Assembly (NCBI RefSeq): GCF_020923435.1 | Contig: NZ_CP087263.1 | Coordinates: 434,001 to 498,000, forward strand | Length of the DNA: 64,000 nt | Source of the DNA: Brevibacillus humidisoli | GTDB taxonomy: Bacteria; Bacillota; Bacilli; Brevibacillales; Brevibacillaceae | Reading direction: 5' to 3' | Part shown: positions 26,820-35,525 of the stretch, piece by piece | Position numbering within the stretch: the stretch's first letter is position 1 | Layout: each line of letters opens with the position of its first letter | The notes under the pieces: model-generated | The model's input: the letters and a program-made list of their open reading frames with translations, nothing else | Databases searched by the model: none | What the model was told of the DNA's origin: nothing | Position numbers and translations under genes: made by a program

Positions 26820-26927
26820 ATGAAAAAGTTCCTGTATTCTCTGCTCATCATCGCCGCGTTGTTATCCATCGGTACATCCGTCTATGCCGGTCCTGTGGAA
26901 CCTGACGTAATCAAACATGATAAGTAG
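26820..26927 (+). CDS. Small exported peptide, candidate Phr-like signal precursor
   Basis: A 35-residue product: a start MKKFLYSLLIIAALLS, a hydrophobic core and a probable signal-peptidase site after TSVYA, leaving the short tail GPVEPDVIKHDK. GAGGGGGAGTATTT precedes the ATG. It lies 12 bp downstream of the TPR gene and just before a strong terminator, so both share a transcript. Phr precursors have exactly this design, with the active peptide cut from the C-terminal tail. No database check was possible; the active segment is unknown. Confidence 0.72.
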   Translation: MKKFLYSLLIIAALLSIGTSVYAGPVEPDVIKHDK

Positions 26928-27362
26928 TCCATTCTTATACATCTGGTACCTGCGCAACAACTGTCGACGGACGATCCCGTCGACGGTTTTTTTACGTATT
27001 AGAAAGTACAAATTTCTGGAGAGGAACCCCCCTCTTTTTTTAAAAAGTCTACGATTTGATTGTTTTGGAGAACGGAAGGTTTTCTCCTCGTTCAACTTTC
27101 TATTCTGCTCGAGTGATGGAGAGATATACGATGTAGCGTAGTTGATTTGAAGCATCAGCACGGGACTGTGTTCGCAACAAAGCATGGGAAGAACTATCAT
27201 TGGCGGCCAACCGTTTTACCTAATATCCAAATAAATCGAATAAGCGAAACCAATCAAGAATTCACAAAATTTTAATAATGCCTTCGTGGATCGGACATAT
27301 CCAGATGATATACTAAAGCTAGATAAATAGAAAAAAACAGATGGGAGTATGAGGTGACAAAG
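26928..27362. other. Intergenic region between the peptide gene and the CxxC gene
   Basis: Apart from the terminator at 26963-26993 and an extended -10 (TGATATACT, 27306-27314) for the next small gene, I see no gene or RNA in this AT-rich 435-bp stretch. Confidence 0.5.
26963..26993 (+). terminator. Rho-independent terminator after the Rap/Phr-like pair
   Basis: GTCGACGG (26963-26970) pairs with CCGTCGAC (26977-26984), then GGTTTTTTTA. It closes the two-gene transcript 36 bp after the peptide stop. Confidence 0.9.
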
Positions 27363-27500
27363 ATGAATCTCGTGTTGACGGAGAGAAAATGTCGAGTTTG
27401 CAAAACCAAGCTAACTGAGTATGAATATGAGCAAAAAGACGAGTTGTGCATGGAGTGCTACCAAGAGCAGGTACAATCGAAGGACAACCGTTCAGCATAA
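27363..27500 (+). CDS. 45-residue two-CxxC zinc-ribbon-like protein
   Basis: Reads MNLVLTERKCRVCKTKLTEY and ends NRSA. Two cysteine pairs, CRVC near residue 10 and CMEC near residue 29, spaced as in small zinc ribbons. It has GAGGTGACAAAG just before the ATG, an extended -10 50 bp upstream and a hairpin downstream, so it looks like a genuine independent small gene. Function unknown; no homologue can be named from sequence alone. Confidence 0.65.
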   Translation: MNLVLTERKCRVCKTKLTEYEYEQKDELCMECYQEQVQSKDNRSA

Positions 27501-27539
27501 GGACTGGTAGCGGCAACAGATGCCAGGATACCATCACAG

Positions 27540-27590
27540 ATCGCCCTCCGGCGGCCCCTCGAATGGATAGAGGTAGCAGCGGAGGGCGAT
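27540..27590 (+). terminator. Hairpin, probable terminator of the CxxC gene
   Basis: ATCGCCCTCCG (27540-27550) pairs perfectly with CGGAGGGCGAT (27580-27590), followed by GCTTTTG. A long 29-nt loop and only a short T-run. Confidence 0.6.
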
Positions 27591-27754
27591 GCTTTTGTTG
27601 GCAGAAGTGCCATTCTCGCCAACTTCCAAAACCAAGCTCCCGACAGAGAAAGCCCGTTTGATGTTGAAAAAGAGAGAGTGATTTCGGTACACTGTATAAT
27701 AATGCAACATATTATGGGCGATCGATTCGGTCACAAAATGAGGGGATTGGCGTT

Positions 27755-29626
27755 ATGGGACGGATTTTGGTGATTGCACCCTATCCAGGGCTGAAAGATA
27801 CATTTTTAGAAGTAAATCAAGAGATGGGAAAAGAGATTCACGTCGAAGTAGGCGATCTGTACAAAGGATTGACGATTGCCAAAAGTATGGAAGAAGGATT
27901 TGACGTGATCATCAGCCGCGGGGCCACGGCTCGTCTGCTCAGGGAGCATTGCAATCTGCCGGTTGTGGAGGTAAAGATATCAGGATACGATATCTTGCGC
28001 ACCCTGACATTGGTCAAGGGGTACCCAGGGAAAATCGGATTGATGAGCTATCTCAATACGATTCAGGGGGCAGATGCGATCGGTACGCTGTTGGAGATGA
28101 ATCTCTCCTTTTTCCCAATCGGCGAGGAAAAGGAGATTGAGAGCGGGATCAAAAAAGCTGTGGAACAAGGAGTACAGGTGATTATTGGAGACGTAATCTC
28201 TACATCTGTCGCCACCCAGCTCGGTCTGCATGCGATTTTGATTACCTCAGGGCGGGAAGCAGTGCTGGAATCGATCTTAGAGGCGGAGCACATGGCATAC
28301 TATACCAAGCGGGAAAAGGACCGGATCGAACAGTACGAGGCATGGATAGACAGCTATCCGGAGGGGATTGTGGCGATCAATCTGGAAGATCAGGTATACG
28401 TCTATAACCAGAAGGCGGAAGAATTGCTTGGAGTCAGGGGACAAGATGCAATCGGTAGGCATGCTGCGGATTTGCATCACCTGCTTCATCTGGGAGCGGT
28501 CTACCGCAAAGGAAAGCCAGTGGAAGAGGTTGTGGTGCTGAACGGAGAAAAGGTAATGGTCCGAAAGATGCCGGTGCATGTCAAAGGGCAGCTCATAGGC
28601 GGCCTCGTCATTTTGCAGGCCGCGAGCAGCATCCAACGGGCCGAGTCGCAGATTCGTCAGTTGTCGTCGGGACAGGAGTACCGTGCCCGGATGCACTTCA
28701 ACCACTTGGTCGCCACCTCAGAGGTGATGAAGGAGACGATTCGGCAGGCAAAGCAGTACAGTGGGACGGACGTACCGCTGATCATCTATGGTGAGCCGGG
28801 GGTAGGCAAGCAAAGTATTGCCCAGGCTATTCATAACGCCGGCCCGCGGCGGGACTATCCGTTTGTGTTTGTCAACTGCGAGGCGTATACCGAGGAACAG
28901 CTCGAGGTGGAGATGCTCGGCTCCGAGGGCAGAGTGAGTCGACAGGGGGCGTTTGAACTGGCACACGGCGGAACCCTGTTTATCGACGCAATCGGCAGAA
29001 TGCCGCTTTCCATTCAGGCCAAGCTGATCAACATCATTCAAGAGAAAAAAGTGATTCGTCTAAACGGAACGGTTGCGATTCCCACTGATATACGGATCGT
29101 GGCAGCCAACAGCCAAGATCTGAAAGAGAGTATGGAGAGTGGCGAGTTCCGCAAAGACTTGTTCCACTTGATCAATGGAGGAGTGCTGACCATTCCGCCG
29201 CTGCGCCAACGAAAGCAGGATATTGCAGAGCTGGTTCGCTGGTTTATCGCTTCCTACAACACGAGATCCGGTAAGCAGATTGTCGGCTTTCGTGAAGAGG
29301 TGATGAACATGCTCAATCAGGCGGAGTGGTACGGTAATGTACAAGAGCTCCGGAGTGTGGTGGAAAAGATGTGTGCGGTCGGGAGTGGGCCGTTCATTGA
29401 GCAGGACGAGGTAGAAGGGATTCTGAAAGAATTGGACAGCCACAAAGCAGGACGGTCTATAAACAATGGATTGGATATTGCGGGAAAAACGTTGGAAGAA
29501 TTAGAGCGAGAGATTATCCTTCAAGTATTGGAAGAAGAGGGACACAACCAGTCGCAAGCAGCGAGAAGGCTTGGAATCAATCGCTCGACGCTATGGCGGA
29601 AAGTAAAAGAATTCTTGGGAAACTAA
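27755..29626 (+). CDS. PrpR_N / PAS / AAA+ / Fis regulator with degenerate sigma-54 motifs
   Basis: 623 residues: a PrpR-type N-terminal sensor (about 1-190; VIISRGATARLLREH, VVEVKISGYDILRTL), a PAS-like domain (about 200-300), an AAA+ module (about 320-560) and a C-terminal Fis helix-turn-helix (NQSQAARRLGINRSTLWRKV). Walker A is intact (GEPGVGKQ near 346), but the sigma-54-contacting GAFTGA loop is missing: VEMLGSEGRVSRQGAFELAHGG runs straight on. Walker B reads LFIDAIG, losing the usual Glu. It probably does not activate sigma-54 promoters. It precedes the acid-sugar operon and is separated from it by a terminator. Confidence 0.88.
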   Translation: MGRILVIAPYPGLKDTFLEVNQEMGKEIHVEVGDLYKGLTIAKSMEEGFDVIISRGATARLLREHCNLPVVEVKISGYDILRTLTLVKGYPGKIGLMSYLNTIQGADAIGTLLEMNLSFFPIGEEKEIESGIKKAVEQGVQVIIGDVISTSVATQLGLHAILITSGREAVLESILEAEHMAYYTKREKDRIEQYEAWIDSYPEGIVAINLEDQVYVYNQKAEELLGVRGQDAIGRHAADLHHLLHLGAVYRKGKPVEEVVVLNGEKVMVRKMPVHVKGQLIGGLVILQAASSIQRAESQIRQLSSGQEYRARMHFNHLVATSEVMKETIRQAKQYSGTDVPLIIYGEPGVGKQSIAQAIHNAGPRRDYPFVFVNCEAYTEEQLEVEMLGSEGRVSRQGAFELAHGGTLFIDAIGRMPLSIQAKLINIIQEKKVIRLNGTVAIPTDIRIVAANSQDLKESMESGEFRKDLFHLINGGVLTIPPLRQRKQDIAELVRWFIASYNTRSGKQIVGFREEVMNMLNQAEWYGNVQELRSVVEKMCAVGSGPFIEQDEVEGILKELDSHKAGRSINNGLDIAGKTLEELEREIILQVLEEEGHNQSQAARRLGINRSTLWRKVKEFLGN

Positions 29627-29654
29627 CGGTAACGGTATTACGGAAAACAATACC

Positions 29655-29690
29655 AAAAGAGCAGCATGCCTTCGGGCTGTTGCTCTTTTT
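29655..29690 (+). terminator. Rho-independent terminator after the PrpR-like regulator
   Basis: AAGAGCA...TGCC-TTCG-GGC...TGCTCTT stem at 29657-29687 (one internal mismatch region) followed by TTTTTG. Confidence 0.85.
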
Positions 29691-29754
29691 GATTGAGAAG
29701 AGGAATATTTATGATTATGTTTAAAATTGCAACACAATTCTTAGGGATTATGTA

Positions 29755-29783
29755 TTGAAATTTGCAACTACATCCTGTATTCT
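29755..29783 (+). promoter_or_regulatory. Sigma-A-like promoter of the acid-sugar operon
   Basis: TTGAAA (29755-29760), 17 bp, TATTCT (29778-29783). TTGCAAC occurs within the spacer (29762-29768) and again 35 bp upstream (29727-29733); no sigma-54 -24/-12 (GG-N10-GC) element was found. The promoter type agrees with the regulator lacking GAFTGA. Confidence 0.55.
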
Positions 29784-29861
29784 TGTTGTGAAGTGGTAAT
29801 TCAGACATGCTAAATGAGGTGATCTGTCACTTAAGCGGTTACAGAAGAGGTGATTGACTCA

Positions 29862-31184
29862 TTGCCGAAGTTAGCCATTATTGCTGATGATTTGACAGGA
29901 GCCAACGATTCAGGAGTGCAATTCGCCAAACAAGGCTTCCAAACGATATCTCTGTTGGACAGCCGTCATGCGGAATACGGTCGGGATGCCGATGTGTGGG
30001 TGCTGAATGCAGAGACCCGATCGCTGGATGCCGAACAGGCTTACGCCAAGATAACGGAGATCTGCTCATCATTGAGCTTGTCCCGGATCCCGTATATCTA
30101 TAAGAAAATTGATTCCACCATGCGCGGAAACATCGGGGCGGAAATCGACGCGCTCATGGACCAGGTCCACTTTGATCTGGCGGTAGTGATTCCTGCTTAT
30201 CCGGGAAACAGTCGGGTAACGATCGGAGGTTACCATCTCGTAAACCAGATGCTGCTGGAGGATTCCGAGATTGCCCGCGATCCCAAATCGCCCGTTCGTC
30301 AGTCTCATCTACCGACGATGCTGTCGAGCCAGTCCAAGCATGCTGTGGGGCATATCGAGCTCATGGTGGTACGGCAGCCACAACGGCTGGCTGATGAACT
30401 GAAACGGCAGAAAGCAGAAGGCAAGCAGATCATCGTATTTGACAGTTATGCCCAGCATGATTTGCAAGCGGTTACGCAAACACTGGTAGATAGTGGACTT
30501 CGCATCTTGTGGGTTGGATCGGCTGGTTTGGCCTGCTCCCTATCGGAGGTACTGAGCCGAGGAGAGAGAAGCCAACCGCTTAGGTCCGCATTGGAAAGTG
30601 ACTCTCAAGCCCCCATTCTAGTTGTGGCGGGTAGTGTAAGTGCTGTAACGAACGAGCAGATTACGGTGCTGGGAGAGAGGGCGCAGTTTGCGATCATAGC
30701 GGCGGATCCTTTGGCACTGTTGGATACCGATAAGCGGCCGCAAGAGATGCGGCGGTTGATCGATCGTGCCGTCGCCTTGATCGATGAGGGCAAAAGCCCG
30801 ATTCTCACGACCGATACCTCGGATCTCGCGCGACGGGGAGTGGAAGACTGGATCACCCGGACGCATACGGAAGCGTTGGCAGCAGGCAACCTGCTTGCCG
30901 ATTGCCTGGGGCAGTTGGGAGCTGCGATCGTGGCAGAGAGAACACTTTGCGGGTTTGTCCTTACCGGTGGTGACATCGCTTACCGCACATGTCTCCATCT
31001 GGATGTGAAAGCGCTGCAAATTGTAGAAGAGGTGGAGGAGGGCATTCCGCTGTCTGTAGCGATTGGCGGGCCTGCCGATCATCTGCCGGTGGTAACCAAA
31101 GCCGGCGCATTTGGACAACGTTTTTCCTTGGTTCACGCCGTGGAAAAGATACAAGAAAAAACTAGAGTTGAACAAGGGGGATGA
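29862..31184 (+). CDS. Four-carbon acid sugar kinase (DUF1537 family, DtnK/OtnK-like)
   Basis: About 440 residues. The N-terminal domain reads LAIIADDLTGANDSGVQFAK and KKIDSTMRGNIGAEIDALM; the C-terminal nucleotide-binding domain has GFVLTGGDIAYRT and IGGPADHLPVVTKAGAFG. DUF1537 proteins are ATP-dependent kinases of D-threonate, D-erythronate and related acids. The start is placed at TTG 29862, 8 bp after AGAGGTG; GTG 29850 is the alternative. A PdxA2-type dehydrogenase at 38253 completes the known kinase-dehydrogenase route to dihydroxyacetone phosphate and CO2. Confidence 0.88.
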   Translation: MPKLAIIADDLTGANDSGVQFAKQGFQTISLLDSRHAEYGRDADVWVLNAETRSLDAEQAYAKITEICSSLSLSRIPYIYKKIDSTMRGNIGAEIDALMDQVHFDLAVVIPAYPGNSRVTIGGYHLVNQMLLEDSEIARDPKSPVRQSHLPTMLSSQSKHAVGHIELMVVRQPQRLADELKRQKAEGKQIIVFDSYAQHDLQAVTQTLVDSGLRILWVGSAGLACSLSEVLSRGERSQPLRSALESDSQAPILVVAGSVSAVTNEQITVLGERAQFAIIAADPLALLDTDKRPQEMRRLIDRAVALIDEGKSPILTTDTSDLARRGVEDWITRTHTEALAAGNLLADCLGQLGAAIVAERTLCGFVLTGGDIAYRTCLHLDVKALQIVEEVEEGIPLSVAIGGPADHLPVVTKAGAFGQRFSLVHAVEKIQEKTRVEQGG

Positions 31185-31188
31185 AGGG

Positions 31189-32223
31189 ATGAAAAAGTTT
31201 GTAAGCACACTCATTCTGTCGACCATGTTGATCGTCTCTGCATGCGGTGGCGGCGGCGGAGAAACCGCTCCGGCTACTGACAATGGCGGCGGACAAGGTG
31301 GTCAAGCCGCTGAAAGCGTTACCTTGAAGGTGGGCCATACGCTGGCCGACACTTCTCACTACCAAAAAGGGTTGGAGAAGTTTAAGGAACTGGTTGCCGA
31401 AAAAACCAACAACGCAGTCAATATCGAGATCTTCCCGAATGGTTCGCTTGGCGGCGAACGGGACATGGTAGAAGGGCTGAACGTTGGAAGTGTAGATATG
31501 GTGCTCACCTCAACCGGCCCGATGAGCGGCTTCGTACCGGAAGTAACCGTCGTAGACCTGCCGTTCCTGTTTAGAGACGCAGAGCACGCTCACAAGGTAC
31601 TGGATGGCGAAATCGGCCAGCAGTTGCTGCAAAAAGTAGACGACACGCTGGGCGTTAAAACGCTGGGATGGTGGGAAAACGGTTTCCGCAACATCACCAA
31701 CAGCAAGAAACCGATCACAAAACCTGAGGATCTGCAAGGCTTGAAGATCCGTACCATGGAAAACGACATTCACATGGATTCGTTTAATACGTTGGGAGCA
31801 CAGCCGACACCGATGGCCTTTACTGAGCTGTTCACGGCCCTGCAGCAAGGTGTGATTGACGGTGAAGAAAACCCGGTGCCGATCATCATGACCTCCCGTT
31901 TTTACGAAGTGCAAAAATACCTGACGATGACCCGTCACTTCTACTCTCCGTCGCTGTTGATGATCTCAAAGTCCAAGTTTGACGGTCTGACGCCGGAGCA
32001 GCAGCAAGCACTGCAGGAAGCTGCGACAGAAGCTGCCAAATACGAGCGTCAAGTCGTAGCGGACATGGACAAGGAGTACATCTCCCAGTTGAAGGAGAAA
32101 GGCATGGAGATTGTTGAGAACCCTGATATTGAGCCATTTGTAAAAGCGGTTCAACCCGTCTATGAGAAGTATCAGGACCAGTTTGGCAAAGAGTTGATTG
32201 ACAGCATTCGCAACACACAATAA
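31189..32223 (+). CDS. dctP: TRAP transporter substrate-binding lipoprotein (DctP family), second system
   Basis: 344 residues. Lipoprotein signal MKKFVSTLILSTMLIVSACG (lipidated Cys near 19), Gly-rich linker, then VTLKVGHTLADTSHYQKGLEKF, GSLGGERDMVEGLNVGSVDMVL and KIRTMENDIHMDSFNTLGAQPTPM. ATG 31189 follows GGGGGATGAAGGG, 4 bp after the kinase stop. It is the closest DctP type for sugar acids; ligand presumably a tetronate or similar acid. Confidence 0.92.
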   Translation: MKKFVSTLILSTMLIVSACGGGGGETAPATDNGGGQGGQAAESVTLKVGHTLADTSHYQKGLEKFKELVAEKTNNAVNIEIFPNGSLGGERDMVEGLNVGSVDMVLTSTGPMSGFVPEVTVVDLPFLFRDAEHAHKVLDGEIGQQLLQKVDDTLGVKTLGWWENGFRNITNSKKPITKPEDLQGLKIRTMENDIHMDSFNTLGAQPTPMAFTELFTALQQGVIDGEENPVPIIMTSRFYEVQKYLTMTRHFYSPSLLMISKSKFDGLTPEQQQALQEAATEAAKYERQVVADMDKEYISQLKEKGMEIVENPDIEPFVKAVQPVYEKYQDQFGKELIDSIRNTQ

Positions 32224-32342
32224 AAGGCATATCAACTGCTGTTGAGCGCTGATTCGTCAGCGGTCAGCGGCGAATAGCAAACAGCGGAAGGCGGATAGGG
32301 CAACCTATCCGCTCATCCGTAACCAAGGGGTGGTGAATCGCC

Positions 32343-32858
32343 GTGCAGTCTTATATCAAAATCATTGATACCCTAAATAAAGGTTTGCGTTATTTTGCAG
32401 CCATCTTGCTTGCTGTCATGTCTGCCCTGATCGTCTACCAGGTACTGGCCCGCATCCTCGGACAGTATATCGATATGGAACTACCGAGATGGACCGAAGA
32501 GTTGGCGCGCTATCTGATGATCTGGCTGGTATTTATCGGGGCATCACTTGCCGTGCGCTATGCCGCCCTGATCGGGATGGAGGCGATTGCCGAGCGCTTG
32601 CCAGTCAAGCCGCAAAAAGGCCTGCGGATCGTCGTTCTGCTCGTTTCCAAGGTTTTTTACGTCGTCTTGATCATCTATGGGATTGAGATGTTGGGACACG
32701 TCTCGACACAGCTGTCACCGGGACTGAAGATGCCGATGGCCTTCGTTTATGCAGCCATTCCGGCGGGCGGCCTGTTTATGCTGCTCAATTCGTTTGCGGT
32801 GTTGTTTGAGACTATGCGCGGCGGCGCCAGCAGAGAGTTTTTCAAGGGGGCTGAGTAA
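32343..32858 (+). CDS. dctQ: TRAP transporter small membrane subunit (DctQ family), second system
   Basis: 171 residues with four membrane spans; LARILGQYIDMELPRWTEELARYLMIWLVFIGASLAVRY is the family core. GTG start at 32343 behind AAGGGGTGGTGAATCGCC. A 120-bp gap separates it from dctP. Confidence 0.92.
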   Translation: MQSYIKIIDTLNKGLRYFAAILLAVMSALIVYQVLARILGQYIDMELPRWTEELARYLMIWLVFIGASLAVRYAALIGMEAIAERLPVKPQKGLRIVVLLVSKVFYVVLIIYGIEMLGHVSTQLSPGLKMPMAFVYAAIPAGGLFMLLNSFAVLFETMRGGASREFFKGAE

Positions 32859-32861
32859 TCG

Positions 32862-34148
32862 ATGGCGACGGTGATGTTAACGGGTCTGTTTATCCTTTTG
32901 CTACTCAGTGTACCTGTGGCCCTCTCACTAGGGTTGGCTTCCACCATTGCTCTGACCACTGAAGGCAATATGGGGTTGATCGTACTGATCCAGCGGATGT
33001 TTGCTGCATTGGATTCGTTTCCGCTGATGGCGATCCCATTTTTTATCCTTGCGGGAGCGTTAATGGAGACAGGAGGGATCTCACGACGGCTGGTCAATTT
33101 TGCTAATTCGCTCGCTGGTGGGATGGCAGGTGGGTTGGCGATCGTTACCGTGGTGACGGCGATGTTTTTCTCGGCCATCTCTGGTTCCAGTGCCGCGACG
33201 ACGGCAGCGATCGGCTCGATTTTGATCCCGGCCATGGTGAACAAAGGGTATGATATCCGCTTTGCCGGAGCGACCCAAGCTGTCTCAGGGGAATTAGGGG
33301 TCATCATTCCACCCTCGATCCCGATGATTTTGTTCGGGATTTCCGCTAGCGTATCGATCGGTGATCTGTTTATCGCAGGCTTCTTGCCAGGGATCCTGAT
33401 CGGTGGTTCGCTGATCTTCGTCTGCTGGTTTATCTCCAAAAAGAGAGGCTACAAAGGAGAGGCCGGCATAACCTGGTCTGACCGGATCAAAGCGTTTCGG
33501 GAAGCGTTCCTAGCCCTGCTGATGCCGGTGATTATCCTCGGCGGGATCTACGGAGGGTTCTTTACCCCTACAGAGGCAGCCGTGATTGCTGTCTTGTACG
33601 CCTTTATCGTCGGTGTCTTCGTCTACAAGGAAGTAAAGTGGAAAGACTTGGTTGAGGTGTTTGCCAAATCTTCGATTACGACATCGATCATCATGATCAT
33701 TATCTCGACGGCCGGGATGTTCGGCTGGATTTTGACGAGAGAGCAGGTACCGCAAAAGGTAGCTGCCATGTTTACATCGTTCTCTGACAGTCCGTTTGTC
33801 TTTTTACTGCTCATCAACCTGCTGCTGCTGTTTGTCGGGATGTTCTTCGAGACATCGGCGGCGATTATCATTTTGGCCCCACTGCTGACACCTATCGCGA
33901 TGACATTGGGTATCGACCCGGTTCATTTCGGGATGATCATGATCATCAACCTGGCGATCGGGATGGTGACGCCGCCGGTCGGGGTAAACCTGTTCGTGGC
34001 TTGTCAGATAGCCAACATCAAGCTGGAACAACTGTCCAAAGCGTTGCTTCCGTTCTTCCTGATGCTGGCGATCGACATCTTGATCATTACCTACGTACCA
34101 GCGCTATCTACTTGGCTTCCCGAATTTCTTGGCGGGATAACGCGTTAG
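32862..34148 (+). CDS. dctM: TRAP transporter large membrane subunit (DctM family), second system
   Basis: 428 residues, about 12 spans. Diagnostic segments: AIPFFILAGALMETGGISRRLVNFANSLAGG, SGSSAATTAAIGSILIPAM, GVIIPPSIPMILFGISASVSIGDLFIAGFLPG and NLAIGMVTPPVGVNLFVA. Starts 4 bp after dctQ. Confidence 0.95.
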   Translation: MATVMLTGLFILLLLSVPVALSLGLASTIALTTEGNMGLIVLIQRMFAALDSFPLMAIPFFILAGALMETGGISRRLVNFANSLAGGMAGGLAIVTVVTAMFFSAISGSSAATTAAIGSILIPAMVNKGYDIRFAGATQAVSGELGVIIPPSIPMILFGISASVSIGDLFIAGFLPGILIGGSLIFVCWFISKKRGYKGEAGITWSDRIKAFREAFLALLMPVIILGGIYGGFFTPTEAAVIAVLYAFIVGVFVYKEVKWKDLVEVFAKSSITTSIIMIIISTAGMFGWILTREQVPQKVAAMFTSFSDSPFVFLLLINLLLLFVGMFFETSAAIIILAPLLTPIAMTLGIDPVHFGMIMIINLAIGMVTPPVGVNLFVACQIANIKLEQLSKALLPFFLMLAIDILIITYVPALSTWLPEFLGGITR

Positions 34149-34168
34149 CAGGATGAAAAGGAGGCGCA

Positions 34169-35440
34169 ATGAGCGCGATGAGATTTCCCAAGATGGTGAA
34201 AATCAAACAGCATTTCACAGGGCCAGTCGTTGAGGATATTGATCGTACGGTTGCCGAGCAGTTGGCCGCTGTTGGCTTGGCTGACCAGGTCAAGGCGGGG
34301 ATGAGGGTTGCGATTACGGCCGGCAGCCGAGGGATTGCCAACATCCATGTGATCGTCCGCGCTGTTGTCCGCGAACTGAAGCGATACGGGGCGGAACCGT
34401 TCATCGTACCGACGATGGGCAGTCACGGCGGAGCGACAGCCGAGGGGCAGGTGGAGGTGCTGGAGAGCCTGGGGATTACGGAAGCGTTCTGCGGCGCACC
34501 GATTCTCTCCTCGATGGAAGTGGTGCAGATCGGTGAAACACCTGGCGGGATGCCGGTTCACCTCGACAAGCATGCCTGGGAAGCTGACGGGATCGTGCTG
34601 ATGGGGCGAATCAAAGTCCACACCGATTTCAAATCGGCGCTCCATATCGAAAGCGGTCTGTTAAAAATGGCGGCGATCGGTCTGGGCAAGCATAAACAGG
34701 CACTCTTGCTGCATGGGCACGGGTTGCACGGGATTCGCGACATCATGCCTGATGTCGGCCGTGTTGTGCTGGAAAAGGCCAAGGTTCTGTGCGGCGTCGG
34801 GATCATCGAGAATGCCTTTGAACAGACAGCCAAAATCGAAGCGATCCCGACCAAGCAGATCCCGGAGAGGGAACCGATCCTGCTGCGGGAATCGGCAGAG
34901 CTGATGCCGAAGCTGCCTGTCGAAGAAATCGATATCCTCCATGTCGGAGAGATTGGCAAGAACTACAGCGGCACCGGGATGGACACCAATATTATCGGCC
35001 GGCTGCGCATTCATGAGGCCCAAGAGCCAGCTTCCCCACAGATTCGCTACATCATAGCCAGTGATCTGAGCGAGGCTTCGCACGGCAACGCATTGGGGAT
35101 CGGTCTGGCCGACCTAACCACCCAACGCCTATTTGACAAAATTGATTTCAAGAGCATGAACGAAAACGTGATTACCAGTACCTTTCTGCTGCGGGCAGCG
35201 ATCCCGATCGTTCTGCCCAATGATCGCGAAGCCCTCACCGTCGCGCTGCGGGCCAACTGGGGCATCGAACCGGACCAGGCCAAGATCGTCCGTATCCCCA
35301 ATACGCTCCACTTGGAATATCTTTACGTGTCGGAAGCGCTGCTGCCGATCGTGGCAGAATTGCCTCACGTAGAAGTGCTGGGAGAGCCGGAAGAGTTCTC
35401 GTTTGATGAAGCAGGTTACCTGCCGAAAATGCATGTGTAA
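34169..35440 (+). CDS. LarA-like (DUF2088) nickel-pincer racemase/epimerase family protein
   Basis: 423 residues of the lactate-racemase domain family. Visible: VAITAGSRGIANIHVIVRAVV, IVPTMGSHGGATAEGQ (family histidine), GRIKVHTDFKSALHIESG, MAAIGLGKHKQA (His and Lys region where the pincer cofactor is held in LarA) and GTGMDTNIIGR. LarA interconverts D/L-lactate with a nickel-pincer nucleotide; relatives racemise malate and epimerise other 2-hydroxy acids. Here it lies between a TRAP importer and dehydrogenases of an acid-sugar cluster, so a C2-epimerase for tetronates is plausible. No larB/C/E genes occur in the window. Confidence 0.8.
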   Translation: MSAMRFPKMVKIKQHFTGPVVEDIDRTVAEQLAAVGLADQVKAGMRVAITAGSRGIANIHVIVRAVVRELKRYGAEPFIVPTMGSHGGATAEGQVEVLESLGITEAFCGAPILSSMEVVQIGETPGGMPVHLDKHAWEADGIVLMGRIKVHTDFKSALHIESGLLKMAAIGLGKHKQALLLHGHGLHGIRDIMPDVGRVVLEKAKVLCGVGIIENAFEQTAKIEAIPTKQIPEREPILLRESAELMPKLPVEEIDILHVGEIGKNYSGTGMDTNIIGRLRIHEAQEPASPQIRYIIASDLSEASHGNALGIGLADLTTQRLFDKIDFKSMNENVITSTFLLRAAIPIVLPNDREALTVALRANWGIEPDQAKIVRIPNTLHLEYLYVSEALLPIVAELPHVEVLGEPEEFSFDEAGYLPKMHV

Positions 35441-35525
35441 TCTCTAGTTGATTGCGTATGCTCCACAGGAGTAGATGAACTGCAGTACCGTTTGTACGTG
35501 TAGGAGGAAAGGAGAGAATCAGGCT

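Noticed and set aside
29636-29861. Sigma-54 promoter for the acid-sugar operon
   Set aside because: No GG-N10-GC element found; the GG and the TTGCA present are spaced wrongly.
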